Below, piece after piece: positions 1 to 9,013 of a stretch of DNA of 64,000 nt. This stretch comes from an uncultured Collinsella sp. Lineage in GTDB: Bacteria > Actinomycetota > Coriobacteriia > Coriobacteriales > Coriobacteriaceae. Position 1 is the stretch's first letter. Each line of letters opens with the position of its first letter. The stretch lies in assembly GCA_900541025.1 (NCBI GenBank), contig UQIL01000008.1, positions 1 through 64,000 on the forward strand. Reading direction: 5' to 3'. Under the pieces are notes generated by a model that did not search any database, was not told the DNA's origin, and saw only the letters and a list, made by a program, of their open reading frames with translations. A program made the translations under genes and the position numbers.

Positions 1-796
1 AGACGGCGTCGAAGCCGCCCTCGGCCCCCGCCGCCACGTACACGCGCATGCTCGCGGCCACCTTCGACGCGTCGAGCCCCGCGCTCATGGTGTCGACGAG
101 CTGCACCGTGTAGGTGTCGTAGGCGGTAAGGCCCGCCGGGACGGTGGCGGAGAGGCGCCAGTACAGGTCGTCGGCGACCGTGGCGTCGGCGGCCTTCTGC
201 CAGGCGGCGGTGCCGCCCTCCAGCACATGCTTGGACACCTTGGGGGTCGCCGCCTTGGGCTTGACGGTGACGGCGCTGCCGCCGACCAGCGCCATGATCG
301 GCGCGGTGCCGACCTCGTTCTGGGCGATGGCGTCGTCGTCGGCGACGATGAGCCAGTAGCCGCAGGGCAGCTCGGCCGTCGTGCCCGCGTTAAGGGCCAC
401 GGACACGGCGCCAGAGCTCTGGAGGGAACGAGCGAGCTGTGCGCTCAGCGCGCTCGAAAGGTGAGAATCGGCGTTGAGCCACTCGGCGGCTTCCTGCGCG
501 GTGGTCTGGGAATTGGGCATGCCCGCGCTGTGCAGCACAGGCAGCGCGGCGTCGCGCACGGCGTCGCTTGCCCAGGCAAGGTCGATGGCGATCTTGGCGT
601 CGCTGTCGCCGTCGACGACGTTGGCACTAAAGATCTGATAGGCATCGTAGCTGCTCGCCACGGTGCCGCTCACCGTGATGGAACCGGTCGAGGTCGGCGC
701 GGCCTGCGCGGATGCGGGGAACACAACCGCGCAGGTGCCGATCAGGAGGGCAAGCAGCACAAACAAGATCGGGAAGGAGCAAACTTTCTTATTCAC
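1..796 (-). CDS. Pilin subunit with fimbrial isopeptide-formation domain, 5' part (runs off the window)
   Basis: This is the N-terminal 265 codons of a secreted pilus subunit; the gene continues past base 1. The GTG start at 796 overlaps the last 8 bases of the preceding adhesin gene, and GGGAGG lies about 8 bases ahead of it, so the two are co-translated. The product starts MNKK, then has a hydrophobic stretch to about residue 30 ending in ASAQA, a typical Sec signal peptide. The exported part begins TSTGSITVSG and later contains KPKAATPKVSKHVLEGG and VQLVDTMSAGLD, which resemble the N-terminal and D2 domains of SpaA/FimA-type backbone pilins that form Lys-Asn isopeptide bonds. The sorting signal and sortase should lie to the left of the window. 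Backbone versus minor pilin cannot be decided from this part. Confidence 0.75.
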   Translation of the reverse strand, partial: MNKKVCSFPILFVLLALLIGTCAVVFPASAQAAPTSTGSITVSGTVASSYDAYQIFSANVVDGDSDAKIAIDLAWASDAVRDAALPVLHSAGMPNSQTTAQEAAEWLNADSHLSSALSAQLARSLQSSGAVSVALNAGTTAELPCGYWLIVADDDAIAQNEVGTAPIMALVGGSAVTVKPKAATPKVSKHVLEGGTAAWQKAADATVADDLYWRLSATVPAGLTAYDTYTVQLVDTMSAGLDASKVAASMRVYVAAGAEGGFDAV

Positions 797-3700
797 GACG
801 CTCACCTCCCTTCGCATTCGCCTTGCGACGAATGTGCATCCAGGCCGCAGCAGCGCAAAGCACCGCCGCGCCGGCAAGGTACGTCAGAGTGACGCCCGAC
901 ATACCAGAAAGGGGCAAAGAGGTGGAGTAGGTGTTGGTGAAGGTGGGGTTATCGGTCGGTGTCTCCCTCACATGATTGTTGGCGTCTACCTCGTAGTAGG
1001 CCGGCGTGCAGGTCAGATGTCCTTTGCCGTCATCCTTTGCCGTCACCACGACCTTGAAAGTCTTGGTGTCGTTCTTGTAGCCTTCGTGCTCGGTGCCATC
1101 GGGCTTGCTGGCGGGGCATTCACGGATGTAGTAGGTGAGCTGCTTTTGGTGATTGTTGTCGAGGTCTTTAATGCCGAGACTGATTGTCTGCGTAGCAAAG
1201 CTAACTGGCGATTCGTCGCTCGTCCCCTTTTCAGTACATTGAGTATCAAGCACTGTCTCGTTACCGCTGGCATCCTTGGTGTACAGCTCGAACTTGAACT
1301 TCTTCATCTCGCCACCATCGACCTTCTTGGTCACCTGAGGTGTCCAAGTGCCCGAGGTCTGGTAGGGCGCGAGCTCGTTCTTAAACGCGGGGCTTGAGTC
1401 GTTGCCGATTGTTACGATCGAGACGGCGCTGTCAGCCGTATCCGTGCTCCAGTTATAGAAGCCAGCTTCACATTCTTTAAATTCGGTAGCGTCTTTCTTT
1501 TTAACGAATACTCTGGAAGTACTCGCATCGACCGCATAGCGGTTGATCTTAACTCCCAAAAATTTGGTCGTTTCAACGGGGCTCGTGCCGACCTCTACAT
1601 GTATTTTGTAAATGGTCTTATCAAAGGTCGTGCCTTTTTCATCGATAGGAACTTCGACAAGATAGAGGTCGTAATTGCCCGATTGGAAGTTCGCAGCCGT
1701 ATCAATGACAATCTCTCCCTCGTCATTAACGGTAACCTCAGGCGTCGCCTCGCAGCCGTTTGCGTTGAGCGTGCCGTTCGTATTCCAATACGGCTCCCCA
1801 CCTGAACCGTCGGCTTTGCCCAACAGCTTGAACTGATAGTCATGACCCGAGAGGCCTTGCACTTCGCCGTCCTTCAAAAGGACCTTATTTGCCTTGACCT
1901 TGATTGCAGGGTACACGTTCAGAGGCTCGTCGACCTTACCGACGACAAGATCGCCGTTGGTCATGATACCGCCACCGTGGGTGTAGGAGTAGTTACCACT
2001 GATGATGGTCGTAGCCTCTTCTCGCGCCTTCTTTTTTGCATCTGGGGAAGGATTAGCCTGAAGACCGAACATATACTTGGCCCCGGCACCGCCATTTGGG
2101 TCGATGGTAATCGGGTTACCATCGCAAGTGCCCTGCCAACCAGCCGATCCGCCGCCGAGCATCTTGCCAAGAACGACAGCAATCGTCTTATCCGCGCCAT
2201 TTTTATTACGTACCAGAAAGAAATCCTTATGGCCGGATGTTTGGAAGAGAGGAGTAACGTAATTTTCTTCATCGCTGTCTTCAGTTTTTCCGTCGCCACC
2301 AGCGGAATAATGGGGCGTATCCAAATGCTTGCCATCTTGATCAACGTTATCAGTATTGTTATAGATAGCAGCACCATCGGAGTGCGAGACGATTGTCTCG
2401 CCTGTAGGGCACGCACCAATTCCGCCACTCCAGCCACCGGCCTTATTGTCAGTGATAAGCGACTTAAGGACGTTGAGCCTACCGCCCTTCTGGATAAAGA
2501 CGCCACCGCCGCCCCAGTCGCCGCCGCGGCTCTTGCCCGTCATGGTCTTGTTGTTGGTGATGTAAACCTTGCTGGACGCACTTGCTGCCTCAATAACGCC
2601 CTTAGTACCGCTAGAAATACGGAGACCACCGCCCTCGGCATTGTCGGACATATTGCCCGCTATAAAGCCGCCAGTCATGGAGAACGTGGTGATCGGTTGA
2701 TTGTGAAAACCAGCGTAGATACCGCCGCCGGCCTCATGGGAGTAATTGGCAGTAACGGAGCCGCCCGCCATGGTCAGTTTGCCGCCATTGACAGAAGCAA
2801 TACCGCCCCCGCCGAGCAGACCGTTGTTGTATTTCATAGTGATATAGGAGTCGACGCGATTGTTGGTAATGTTTGCCGTTCCTTTGATTGTAACGTCAGC
2901 ATTTTTGGTAAAGACACCGCCGCCATAGCCATTATTGGGATTGTCGATGTCGTTATAGAGATCCTCATACGTAGCGTTACCCGAGATGACACCACCGGAT
3001 AGATTCAGCGTGGCGCCCTGGTCAGCATAGATGCCGCCGCCAGATGCTGCCTTGTTTGCCGCGATTACGCCGCCGGTCATGTTGAACTTGGCATTTGTGC
3101 CCGTCACGCACAGGCCACCACCCCAGCCGCCGCCGTTACCGTTGGTGACATAGCCGCCAGAAATATTGACAGTGCCTTGAGAGAAAATAACGTGACCGTC
3201 GTTGCCCAGGGTACGAGGCGTTGTGATCATGCCTCCGCTGAGGTTAAGCGTACAGCCTTCCCCAACAGAAATGACTTGATTTACATAGCCCTCTTTGCAC
3301 GCAACGATAGCGCCGAAATTGGTAACAGTGTGCTGGTAGGTCTTTTCGCTAGTACCAAGACCGTTAGGCGTACTCGTACTTTCAGTTACGTAGTATGTGA
3401 GTGATTGCGGAGCACTATCGTTCCAATTTACCTTCGCCGCCTGACCAGGCTCGCTACTGGGATCTTCAACCGGTGAGTCTTTCGCCGCACCTTCGACAGT
3501 TAGCGTAGCGCCAGATGAAATTGTAATAAATGTACAACCAGTCCTGCCGGTGTTGTCGTTACCACTGCTGTAATAAAGCTTGTAGCATGCAAGGTCGATG
3601 GTGGTGTTTTGGCTAATATTGATCGGTTTGGACGACCAAGCGTCGCCCGTCAGACAATAGTTTCCGCCGTTGTTGAACTTATCAGTAACATCGCCTTCTA

Positions 3701-4097
3701 TTTTGTTAGCATTCACGCTTGCGAGCGCAATCGCATTCTCATCGCTATTACTATCATCCGCGGGCTGCGCAGCACCCTCAGTTTCCGCGTCATCAGACAA
3801 CGGGGCCATCTCGGCAGCACCGTCGCCAGTCTCGTCGCCCTCGGCGTCGTCGCTATTCTGGTTTTCGGTATCCCCGTTGGTAGTGTCGTCTACATCAGTA
3901 GACTCACTTGAAGAACCCCCCCCCATTACAGTTTCCTCGGTAGAAACCGCCTGGGCATCGTTGGCAATGGCCTGGGAGATCGGGGGCATGACGAGCGACA
4001 GTACCAGGCTCAGTACGGATGCTCCGCACAAAACGCCTGCTAGCACACGATGCGTCGCTTTATTACTCTGCTTAGTGTTTTCTGAATTTGCTTTCAT
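789..4097 (-). CDS. Large LPxTG-type surface adhesin/pilus tip protein with beta-helix and FctA-type pilin domains
   Basis: A 1102-residue sortase-anchored surface protein. ATG at 4097 is chosen because GGGGAGGAG precedes it by 7 bases; a longer in-frame reading to 4208 has no such site. Domains in order: a signal/transmembrane segment (about residues 18-50), a low-complexity acidic Ser/Thr/Asp region to about 130, a long glycine-rich region (about 250-700) with repeated GGGI/GGGV and NxTGG motifs typical of right-handed beta-helix adhesins, then two FctA/Spy0128-like isopeptide domains. The C-terminus has LPLSG, a hydrophobic helix and the basic tail RRKANAKGGERRE, a complete cell-wall sorting signal. 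It leads an operon with the overlapping D2 pilin gene. A tip or ancillary adhesin role is inferred from size and gene order. Confidence 0.85.
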   Translation of the reverse strand: MKANSENTKQSNKATHRVLAGVLCGASVLSLVLSLVMPPISQAIANDAQAVSTEETVMGGGSSSESTDVDDTTNGDTENQNSDDAEGDETGDGAAEMAPLSDDAETEGAAQPADDSNSDENAIALASVNANKIEGDVTDKFNNGGNYCLTGDAWSSKPINISQNTTIDLACYKLYYSSGNDNTGRTGCTFITISSGATLTVEGAAKDSPVEDPSSEPGQAAKVNWNDSAPQSLTYYVTESTSTPNGLGTSEKTYQHTVTNFGAIVACKEGYVNQVISVGEGCTLNLSGGMITTPRTLGNDGHVIFSQGTVNISGGYVTNGNGGGWGGGLCVTGTNAKFNMTGGVIAANKAASGGGIYADQGATLNLSGGVISGNATYEDLYNDIDNPNNGYGGGVFTKNADVTIKGTANITNNRVDSYITMKYNNGLLGGGGIASVNGGKLTMAGGSVTANYSHEAGGGIYAGFHNQPITTFSMTGGFIAGNMSDNAEGGGLRISSGTKGVIEAASASSKVYITNNKTMTGKSRGGDWGGGGVFIQKGGRLNVLKSLITDNKAGGWSGGIGACPTGETIVSHSDGAAIYNNTDNVDQDGKHLDTPHYSAGGDGKTEDSDEENYVTPLFQTSGHKDFFLVRNKNGADKTIAVVLGKMLGGGSAGWQGTCDGNPITIDPNGGAGAKYMFGLQANPSPDAKKKAREEATTIISGNYSYTHGGGIMTNGDLVVGKVDEPLNVYPAIKVKANKVLLKDGEVQGLSGHDYQFKLLGKADGSGGEPYWNTNGTLNANGCEATPEVTVNDEGEIVIDTAANFQSGNYDLYLVEVPIDEKGTTFDKTIYKIHVEVGTSPVETTKFLGVKINRYAVDASTSRVFVKKKDATEFKECEAGFYNWSTDTADSAVSIVTIGNDSSPAFKNELAPYQTSGTWTPQVTKKVDGGEMKKFKFELYTKDASGNETVLDTQCTEKGTSDESPVSFATQTISLGIKDLDNNHQKQLTYYIRECPASKPDGTEHEGYKNDTKTFKVVVTAKDDGKGHLTCTPAYYEVDANNHVRETPTDNPTFTNTYSTSLPLSGMSGVTLTYLAGAAVLCAAAAWMHIRRKANAKGGERRE

Positions 4098-4538
4098 CGA
4101 TGTCTCCTCCCCAAGAGACCGCGATCTTGCTCTTTCACGATTTAAGTTGAGCGCGCAACCTATAATTGCCGCGCACGGTATGCATATTATTACTCTTTGT
4201 TTAAACAACGAAAAGCCAGATTTTTATATTTTTCATTCTCGACTGGCTTTATTCTTGACATTTTTCCAAACTATGCAGTGCTTTATTCGCGTTTTCTTTT
4301 GGAAAAATGCAGGTAGACTTGTTAGCCATTTTAAACAGCTGGCACTTTGTTGTTATTTGTACAACATTTTGTTTTAACCCACTCAATCTATGAACGGTCA
4401 TTTTTCGCCAGTAAACGGTAGAGTGTTTACTGGCACAACGACCTACCTGCTAGGTGGTCTATTTCTGCAGGCAGACACATATGCAGCGATGTTCATACAC
4501 CACCATTTAGTTCGCAAGCAACTCCTCGACACAAAAAA
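4098..4538. other. AT-rich promoter region of the adhesin gene with three inverted repeats
   Basis: No convincing gene lies here. The stretch is far richer in A/T than its surroundings. It contains AAAGCCAG...CTGGCTTT (about 4213-4250), a perfect 12-bp inverted repeat CATTTTTCCAAA/TTTGGAAAAATG (4259-4270 and 4298-4309), and a perfect 10-bp inverted repeat GCCAGTAAAC/GTTTACTGGC (4407-4416 and 4425-4434). A -10-like ATTATA lies near 4160 on the minus strand. The repeats may be operators of the pilus operon. Confidence 0.4.
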
Positions 4539-4597
4539 GCGTCCCAACAATCGACGGAAATCCCTCTTTTGCGGAAAGCCATCGATTGCTGGGACGC
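4539..4597 (-). terminator. Hairpin of the ACATTCGA-like repeat family with T-tract, 3' of the Cof phosphatase gene
   Basis: The arms 4539-4557 and 4579-4597 (GCGTCCCAACAATCGACGG and its near-complement) form a 19-bp stem with two mismatches. On the minus strand the stem is followed directly by TTTTTTGTG, so it should act as a Rho-independent terminator for the gene ending at 4679. The arm CGTCCCAACAATCGA is related to the longer family members at 5647, 15008 and 16249. Confidence 0.65.
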
Positions 4598-4623
4598 TTA
4601 TGATGTCCAGCATGTCAGCCTTA

Positions 4624-4667
4624 GAGCAAACCACCGCAAAGGCGCACTGCCCCCTTTGCGGTTGCTC
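4624..4667 (-). terminator. CCACC(A/G)CAAAGG-family hairpin (copy 1)
   Basis: GAGCAAACCACCGCAAAGG pairs with CCTTTGCGGTTGCTC around a short C-rich loop. It starts 12 bases after the stop codon of the Cof-type phosphatase gene. It is one of six related hairpins in the window (4624, 5586, 7161, 11721, 12412, 22078), placed 3' of minus-strand genes. Confidence 0.6.
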
Positions 4668-4678
4668 TCGCTTGATCG

Positions 4679-5500
4679 CTACAGCAAATGCTCCTGAATA
4701 AAGATCGCGATGCCTTCTTCGTCGTTGCTGGCGGTTACATAGTCCGCAGCGGCGCGGGTGGCCTCGCTGCCGTTTGCCATGGCAACGCCCACGCCGGCGT
4801 CGGCCACCATGCAGGTGTCGTTATCGGCATCGCCAAACACGCAGATGTTCTGGAGGTCCATGTCGTTGAGCTCCGCCACGCGCACAAGACCGCGCGTCTT
4901 GGACACGCGCGGATCCATGAACTCGTAGAGGCGCTGCGTGGTTTGCAGGGCGGCCGCCTTTACGGTGTCGTCGACAAACGTCGATGCGCGCTCGATGACC
5001 TGCGGCATTACCTCGGGCGCCATGGTAAACATCACCTTGGGCTGCGGCTCGCGCAAGAACTCGGCAAAGTCGACCACCTTGTAGGGCACGCCGTCGACAC
5101 GCGATAGATGCTCGACGCACGCGTTGGTCTCGGGAACGTAGAACACGCCGTCTCGGGGGCAAACGGGCGTTGCCGGAAGGTCCGCCATGTGCGCGCAGAT
5201 GCGCGCGATGGTTTCGCCCGGCAGCGGGTAGCTCAGCTCGTTGATGCCGTGCGCGCGGTCGATGACCTCGGCGCCGCCACAGCCCACCATCACGTCCACC
5301 AGACCGTCGATGCCCCAGAGCTCGTACATGGCCTCGGTCGCGTGGGCGTCGCGCCCGGTGCACAGGCCAAAGAGCACGCCGCGCTCGCGCAGGGCGCGGA
5401 TCGCGGCCACGGTGCGCGGGGACACCGTGTGCTCGCTCGTGAGCAGCGTGCCGTCGATATCGCAGAACACGGCTTTGATGTGGCTGAATGTGGCGTCCAT
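4679..5500 (-). CDS. Cof-type HAD-superfamily sugar/nucleotide phosphatase
   Basis: A 273-residue HAD hydrolase of the Cof/YbiV class (type IIB cap), which removes phosphate from small phosphorylated metabolites in the cytoplasm. The nucleophile motif FCDIDGTLL is near residue 12, the motif-II Thr lies in GLCTGRDAH, and the metal-binding motif FGDADNDTCM is near the C-terminus. Length fits the family (about 270). The start at 5500 is set by GAAAGG six bases upstream; a reading extending to 5653 would run into the neighbouring repeat and lacks a ribosome site. Substrate cannot be predicted. Two repeat-family hairpins follow the stop. Confidence 0.85.
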   Translation of the reverse strand: MDATFSHIKAVFCDIDGTLLTSEHTVSPRTVAAIRALRERGVLFGLCTGRDAHATEAMYELWGIDGLVDVMVGCGGAEVIDRAHGINELSYPLPGETIARICAHMADLPATPVCPRDGVFYVPETNACVEHLSRVDGVPYKVVDFAEFLREPQPKVMFTMAPEVMPQVIERASTFVDDTVKAAALQTTQRLYEFMDPRVSKTRGLVRVAELNDMDLQNICVFGDADNDTCMVADAGVGVAMANGSEATRAAADYVTASNDEEGIAIFIQEHLL

Positions 5501-5585
5501 GAGGGCCTTTCTGGTAGTGCGGCGGTGTTGGCTGTAGCCGTAAGTGGCGTACATGGTATACCAATGCGCGGGTCGTTGGGGCCCG

Positions 5586-5629
5586 ACCACCACAAAGGCG
5601 CCTGTCCCCTTTGAGGCGGCTTGTGGTGC
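5586..5629. repeat. CCACCACAAAGG-family hairpin (copy 2, degenerate)
   Basis: GACCACCACAA...TTGTGGTGCT, with GGCGCCTGTCCCCTTT inside. The 3' arm is interrupted by GGCGGC, so the stem is imperfect. It lies between the start of the phosphatase gene and the stop of the MFS gene, where it could end MFS transcription. Confidence 0.55.
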
Positions 5630-5646
5630 TCGGGTCTCAGCACAAT

Positions 5647-5705
5647 CCATCACAACATTCGGCGTTTTTCGGCAAAATCGCGATTTTCATCGAATGTTGT
5701 GACGG
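5647..5705. repeat. ACATTCGA palindrome (family copy 2) forming the 3' end of the MFS gene
   Basis: The arms CCATCACAACATTCGG (5647-5662) and TCGAATGTTGTGACGG (5690-5705) are near-perfect complements. The repeat is read as the last codons of the MFS gene, giving the tail TTFDENRDFAEKRRML, and supplies its stop codon. The copy at 16249 would encode an almost identical peptide (TTFDGFLDFGEKRRML) although no gene uses it there. Confidence 0.75.
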
Positions 5706-6990
5706 TTTCTTGCCGACCTGCAGCACGATCCAAATGCTTGCGTCCAAACAGCAGCAGCGCCGCAGGGACAGCCGTCACGACTATGCCCGCTCCTACGAGC
5801 GTCTGCTGCACGCCAAACGTCGCCGCCAGCCACGGGGCAATCGCCAGCGGGGCTACGCCGGCGAACATGTTGCCAAAGCCCATGACCGAGTTAACGCGGC
5901 CGAGCTGCTCGAGCGGCGCCGTCGTTTGCACGATGGTGTTATGGAGCGGGTTAACGACGCCCCAGGCCACGCCCAGGGCGATCTGGCCGACGAGCGCCAC
6001 GCCCACGTACGGCGTTCCCACGTAAAGTAGGCTTCCCAGGCCCACGGACATAAGCGCCACGAGCAGCGTTTTAAGGCTGACGAGGCGCGGCGGCATGCGG
6101 AGCGCGACCACGGCGCCCAGCACCGCGCCCACACCGCAGGCCGACGAGAGCCAGCCCATCCATTCGACGCCGACGTGCAGGACGTCGCGATAGAAGAACG
6201 ACTCCAGCGGGTCGAAAGCGCCGTAGCCAAAGTTCGAAAGAAAGATGATGCAGAAGAGCAGGGCGAGGACGCTGTTGGTGAAGACGGTCTTGATGCTGGC
6301 TGCGAAGGTGGCGCGGGCGGACGTGCCGGGGTTGGAGCTTTGGCCCGCGCGCTCCCCCTCCTCTGCCGAATCGGCATCCGCCTGTCCAGCGACGCGACCT
6401 GCTTGCGGCTTAAACCCCCAGCCGGCAATGAATGCAAGCAGGGTGAACAGCATCATGAGCACGAACACCGCGCGCGACGATGCTGCAGCCGCCACAAAGC
6501 CGCCCAGCGTGGGGCCAACGATAATGCTCACGTTGGAGAACATGGTGATGGCAGAGTTGATGTCTTTGAGCTCGACCGGGTCGTCGGTGAGGTATGCCGG
6601 GTAGGACGTGGCGATGGGCTGGGCGAACCCCATCACAAAACCCAAGAGTACTGCGCCGGCAAGGACCGTTCCGGTCGCGCTGCCAAAGGCGATGATCGCC
6701 GCGCCCGTTGCCAGCGTGCCGACGATGCTCAACAGAAAATGGTGGCGAGGCCCCCAGGCGTCGAGCGCGGCGCCGCCCGCAAAGGACCCCAGGATCACAA
6801 AGACATTCATAAACAGAACGGCCAGCGACGTCGCGACGACCGAAGCGCCGTCCGCATAGGTGAGCGTTCCGATAACGCCGATAAAGTAACTGGTCTGGAA
6901 GCCGGTGTAGATGAGAAACCGCATTGCCACCAGGCGCTTAGCCTGCGCGGACAGCGACGAGCGGACTTTTGGGAATACAGATGTGGGCAT
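5650..6990 (-). CDS. Major facilitator superfamily exporter
   Basis: A 446-residue multi-spanning protein with about 12 hydrophobic segments and a central charged cytoplasmic loop (QADADSAEEGERAGQSS region, about 200-225) that separates two six-helix halves, as in MFS drug or siderophore exporters of the EntS type. The loop LDAWGPRHHF after TM2 matches the conserved MFS motif A position. The start at 6990 has AAGGAG six bases upstream. The last 16 residues come from a dispersed palindromic repeat, so the ancestral protein probably ended near LDRAAGRQ. Substrate unknown; no linked regulator shows what it carries. Confidence 0.8.
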   Translation of the reverse strand: MPTSVFPKVRSSLSAQAKRLVAMRFLIYTGFQTSYFIGVIGTLTYADGASVVATSLAVLFMNVFVILGSFAGGAALDAWGPRHHFLLSIVGTLATGAAIIAFGSATGTVLAGAVLLGFVMGFAQPIATSYPAYLTDDPVELKDINSAITMFSNVSIIVGPTLGGFVAAAASSRAVFVLMMLFTLLAFIAGWGFKPQAGRVAGQADADSAEEGERAGQSSNPGTSARATFAASIKTVFTNSVLALLFCIIFLSNFGYGAFDPLESFFYRDVLHVGVEWMGWLSSACGVGAVLGAVVALRMPPRLVSLKTLLVALMSVGLGSLLYVGTPYVGVALVGQIALGVAWGVVNPLHNTIVQTTAPLEQLGRVNSVMGFGNMFAGVAPLAIAPWLAATFGVQQTLVGAGIVVTAVPAALLLFGRKHLDRAAGRQETVTTFDENRDFAEKRRML

Positions 6991-7160
6991 GGGTGCTCCT
7001 TATCGCATACGAATAGCGGGCAGCGTCCATTCATCCGCTGTCCATTGGCTCAATCTACCCGTATGCCTGACTAGGGTCGCATCGAGCCCCTTCCGTCTTT
7101 CCGCCCAGCATGAACTACTTGGTAGATTGTAAGGCATGCCCCACACATCTACCAAAGCAA

Positions 7161-7199
7161 AAACCACCACAAAGGTGCACTGCCCCCTTTGTGGTGGTT
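7161..7199 (-). terminator. CCACCACAAAGG-family terminator (copy 3) of the beta-glucosidase gene
   Basis: AAACCACCACAAAGG pairs with CCTTTGTGGTGGTT. On the minus strand the hairpin is followed by TTTTTGCTTT, a good T-tract, and it begins 28 bases after the gene's stop codon. Confidence 0.75.
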
Positions 7200-7226
7200 G
7201 CGGCGTTTACGCTGGTTGAGACTTGG

Positions 7227-8675
7227 CTAGGCCAGGTCGGCGCCGTTGGACTCGATGACCTTCTTGTACCAGAAGAAGCTGTCCTTGCGGCTGCGGGCAA
7301 GCGTGCCGTTGCCGTCGTTGTCCTTGTCGACGTAAATGAAGCCGTAGCGCTTCTTCATTTCGCCGGTCGAGGCGCTCACCAAATCGATGCAGCCCCACAT
7401 GGTGTAGCCCATCAGGTCCACGCCGTCCTCGATGGCAATCTCCATCTGCTTGATATGCTCGCGCAGGTAATCGATGCGGTAGCTGTCGTGAATCGAACCG
7501 TCCGCCTCGACCTCGTCCACCGCGCCTAGGCCGTTCTCGACGATCATCAGCGGCACCTGGTAGCGGTCGTAGACCTCCTCCAGGTAGTAGCGCAGGCCCT
7601 CGGGGTCGATCGCCCAACCCCAATCGCTCTTCTTGAGGTACTCATTGCCGGCACCACCAAAGATGTTGCCCTGCTCCAACAGCACCGGGTCAGCCGTGGC
7701 CGTGGCGCTCATGTAGTAGCTAAAGCTGTAGAAGTCGACCTTGCCGGCGGCCAGCGTGGCGGCGTCCTCGGGCGAGACCTCCACGTGCACGCCTTCGCGG
7801 CGCCACACGCTGGGCGCCCACGAGGGATACGCACCGCGCACCTGCACGTCGCCACAGTAGAAGTTCATCTCGCGCTGCTGCTTTTGGGCGGCCAGGACGT
7901 CGGCCGGGTTGCACGTGTGCGGATAGCAGGCGTTGCCGGCGATCATGCAGCCGATCTTGTTCTGGGGATCGATCTGATGGCCCATGGTGACGCACTTGGC
8001 GCTCGCCAGGAACTGGTGGTGCAGGGCATCGAAGCGCGCCTGCGGATCGTCCCAGTCGCAGTCGCCAAAGGCCATGGGCGTGTCAGTCGCCTCGGGCACC
8101 ATGCCGCCGCCCATCACGCCGCCAAAGCCGCCCATGAGCAGGCAATTGATCTCGTTAAAGGTGAGCCAGTAGCGCACCAGGCCCTTGTATTCGGTCATGA
8201 CGGTGCGGGCGTAGTTGAGGTAGAAATCGATGAGCTTGGGATTCTTCCAGCCGCCGTAGTTTTTGGACAGGCCATAGGGCAGCTCGTAGTGGCTAAGGGT
8301 GACCATGGGCTCGATGCCCTGCTCCTGACAGGCCTGGAACACGCGGCGGTAGAACTCGATGCCGGCCTGGTTGGGCTCGGCCTCGTCGCCGTTGGGGAAG
8401 ATGCGGCTCCAGTTGATGGACATGCGGTAGCACTTAAAGCCCATCTCGCCAAAGAGCTTGATGTCGTCGAGATAATGATGGTACATATCCACGGCCTCGT
8501 GGCTGGGATAGTGGTACTGGGGCAGAATGCCGTCGGTAATGTGGCGCGGCTCGGAGACCGTACCGCCAGTCATGATGTCGGGGACACCGAGGCCCTTGCC
8601 GTCCTCGTTGTATCCGCCTTCGCACTGATTGGCGGCAGTGGCGCCGCCCCACAGAAATCCATCGGGAAAAGCCAT
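7227..8675 (-). CDS. 6-phospho-beta-glucosidase (glycoside hydrolase family 1)
   Basis: A 482-residue GH1 enzyme that cleaves phosphorylated beta-glucosides delivered by the PTS into glucose 6-phosphate and an aglycone or glucose. The N-terminal signature FPDGFLWGGATAANQCEGG is clear, the acid/base Glu lies in LTFNEINCL, and the nucleophile Glu in IVENGLG. The start at 8675 has AAGGAG six bases upstream. Family length is about 470-480. It follows the EIIBC gene, and the BglG/LicT-type gene lies further upstream, so phosphorylated aryl- or di-glucosides are the likely substrates. BglA/BglB/AscB-type assignment cannot be separated by eye. Confidence 0.92.
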   Translation of the reverse strand: MAFPDGFLWGGATAANQCEGGYNEDGKGLGVPDIMTGGTVSEPRHITDGILPQYHYPSHEAVDMYHHYLDDIKLFGEMGFKCYRMSINWSRIFPNGDEAEPNQAGIEFYRRVFQACQEQGIEPMVTLSHYELPYGLSKNYGGWKNPKLIDFYLNYARTVMTEYKGLVRYWLTFNEINCLLMGGFGGVMGGGMVPEATDTPMAFGDCDWDDPQARFDALHHQFLASAKCVTMGHQIDPQNKIGCMIAGNACYPHTCNPADVLAAQKQQREMNFYCGDVQVRGAYPSWAPSVWRREGVHVEVSPEDAATLAAGKVDFYSFSYYMSATATADPVLLEQGNIFGGAGNEYLKKSDWGWAIDPEGLRYYLEEVYDRYQVPLMIVENGLGAVDEVEADGSIHDSYRIDYLREHIKQMEIAIEDGVDLMGYTMWGCIDLVSASTGEMKKRYGFIYVDKDNDGNGTLARSRKDSFFWYKKVIESNGADLA

Positions 8676-8773
8676 GTTGGCTCCTTTCGTACGTGTTGGG
8701 ATGTTGCACGGGCGCCGAAACGGCGTCCGCAGGACCAATTTGCGTCCTGCTCGGGGTCCGCGCAGGAACCGCT

Positions 8774-8933
8774 GCCACGAAACCGGCCTATCTACTACGT
8801 TTTACCGCAAATCACCGACCACACCGCAATTGTCAATAATAAAACCGCAGGTAGAAGGCTTGACGGTTTTCGGAAAACCGCCGTGTGGTTAGTCCCTGCC
8901 ACCTAAACGTAGTAGATAGGCCGGTTTCGTGGC
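8774..8933. repeat. 160-bp inverted-repeat element with 29-bp perfect arms
   Basis: The arms 8774-8802 and 8905-8933 are perfect 29-bp reverse complements (beginning GCCACGAAACCGGCC and ending GGCCGGTTTCGTGGC). Inside are CCACACCGC...GCCGTGTGG and the small hairpin GGTTTTCGGAAAACC, so the whole can fold into one long hairpin. It sits in the gap between the EIIBC and beta-glucosidase genes. No target duplication is obvious. Together with 9014-9100 it accounts for most of this 450-base gap. Confidence 0.75.
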
Positions 8934-9013
8934 GAGGCATGTTGCGGGACGCGCACGGACCGACCCATCGAAACTATGCCGGCTTAAGATATGCGGACGG
9001 AGCTGACGGAGAC

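Noticed and set aside
4390..4701. A small + strand gene upstream of the phosphatase
   Set aside because: The frame runs through two repeat hairpins and lacks protein-like features.
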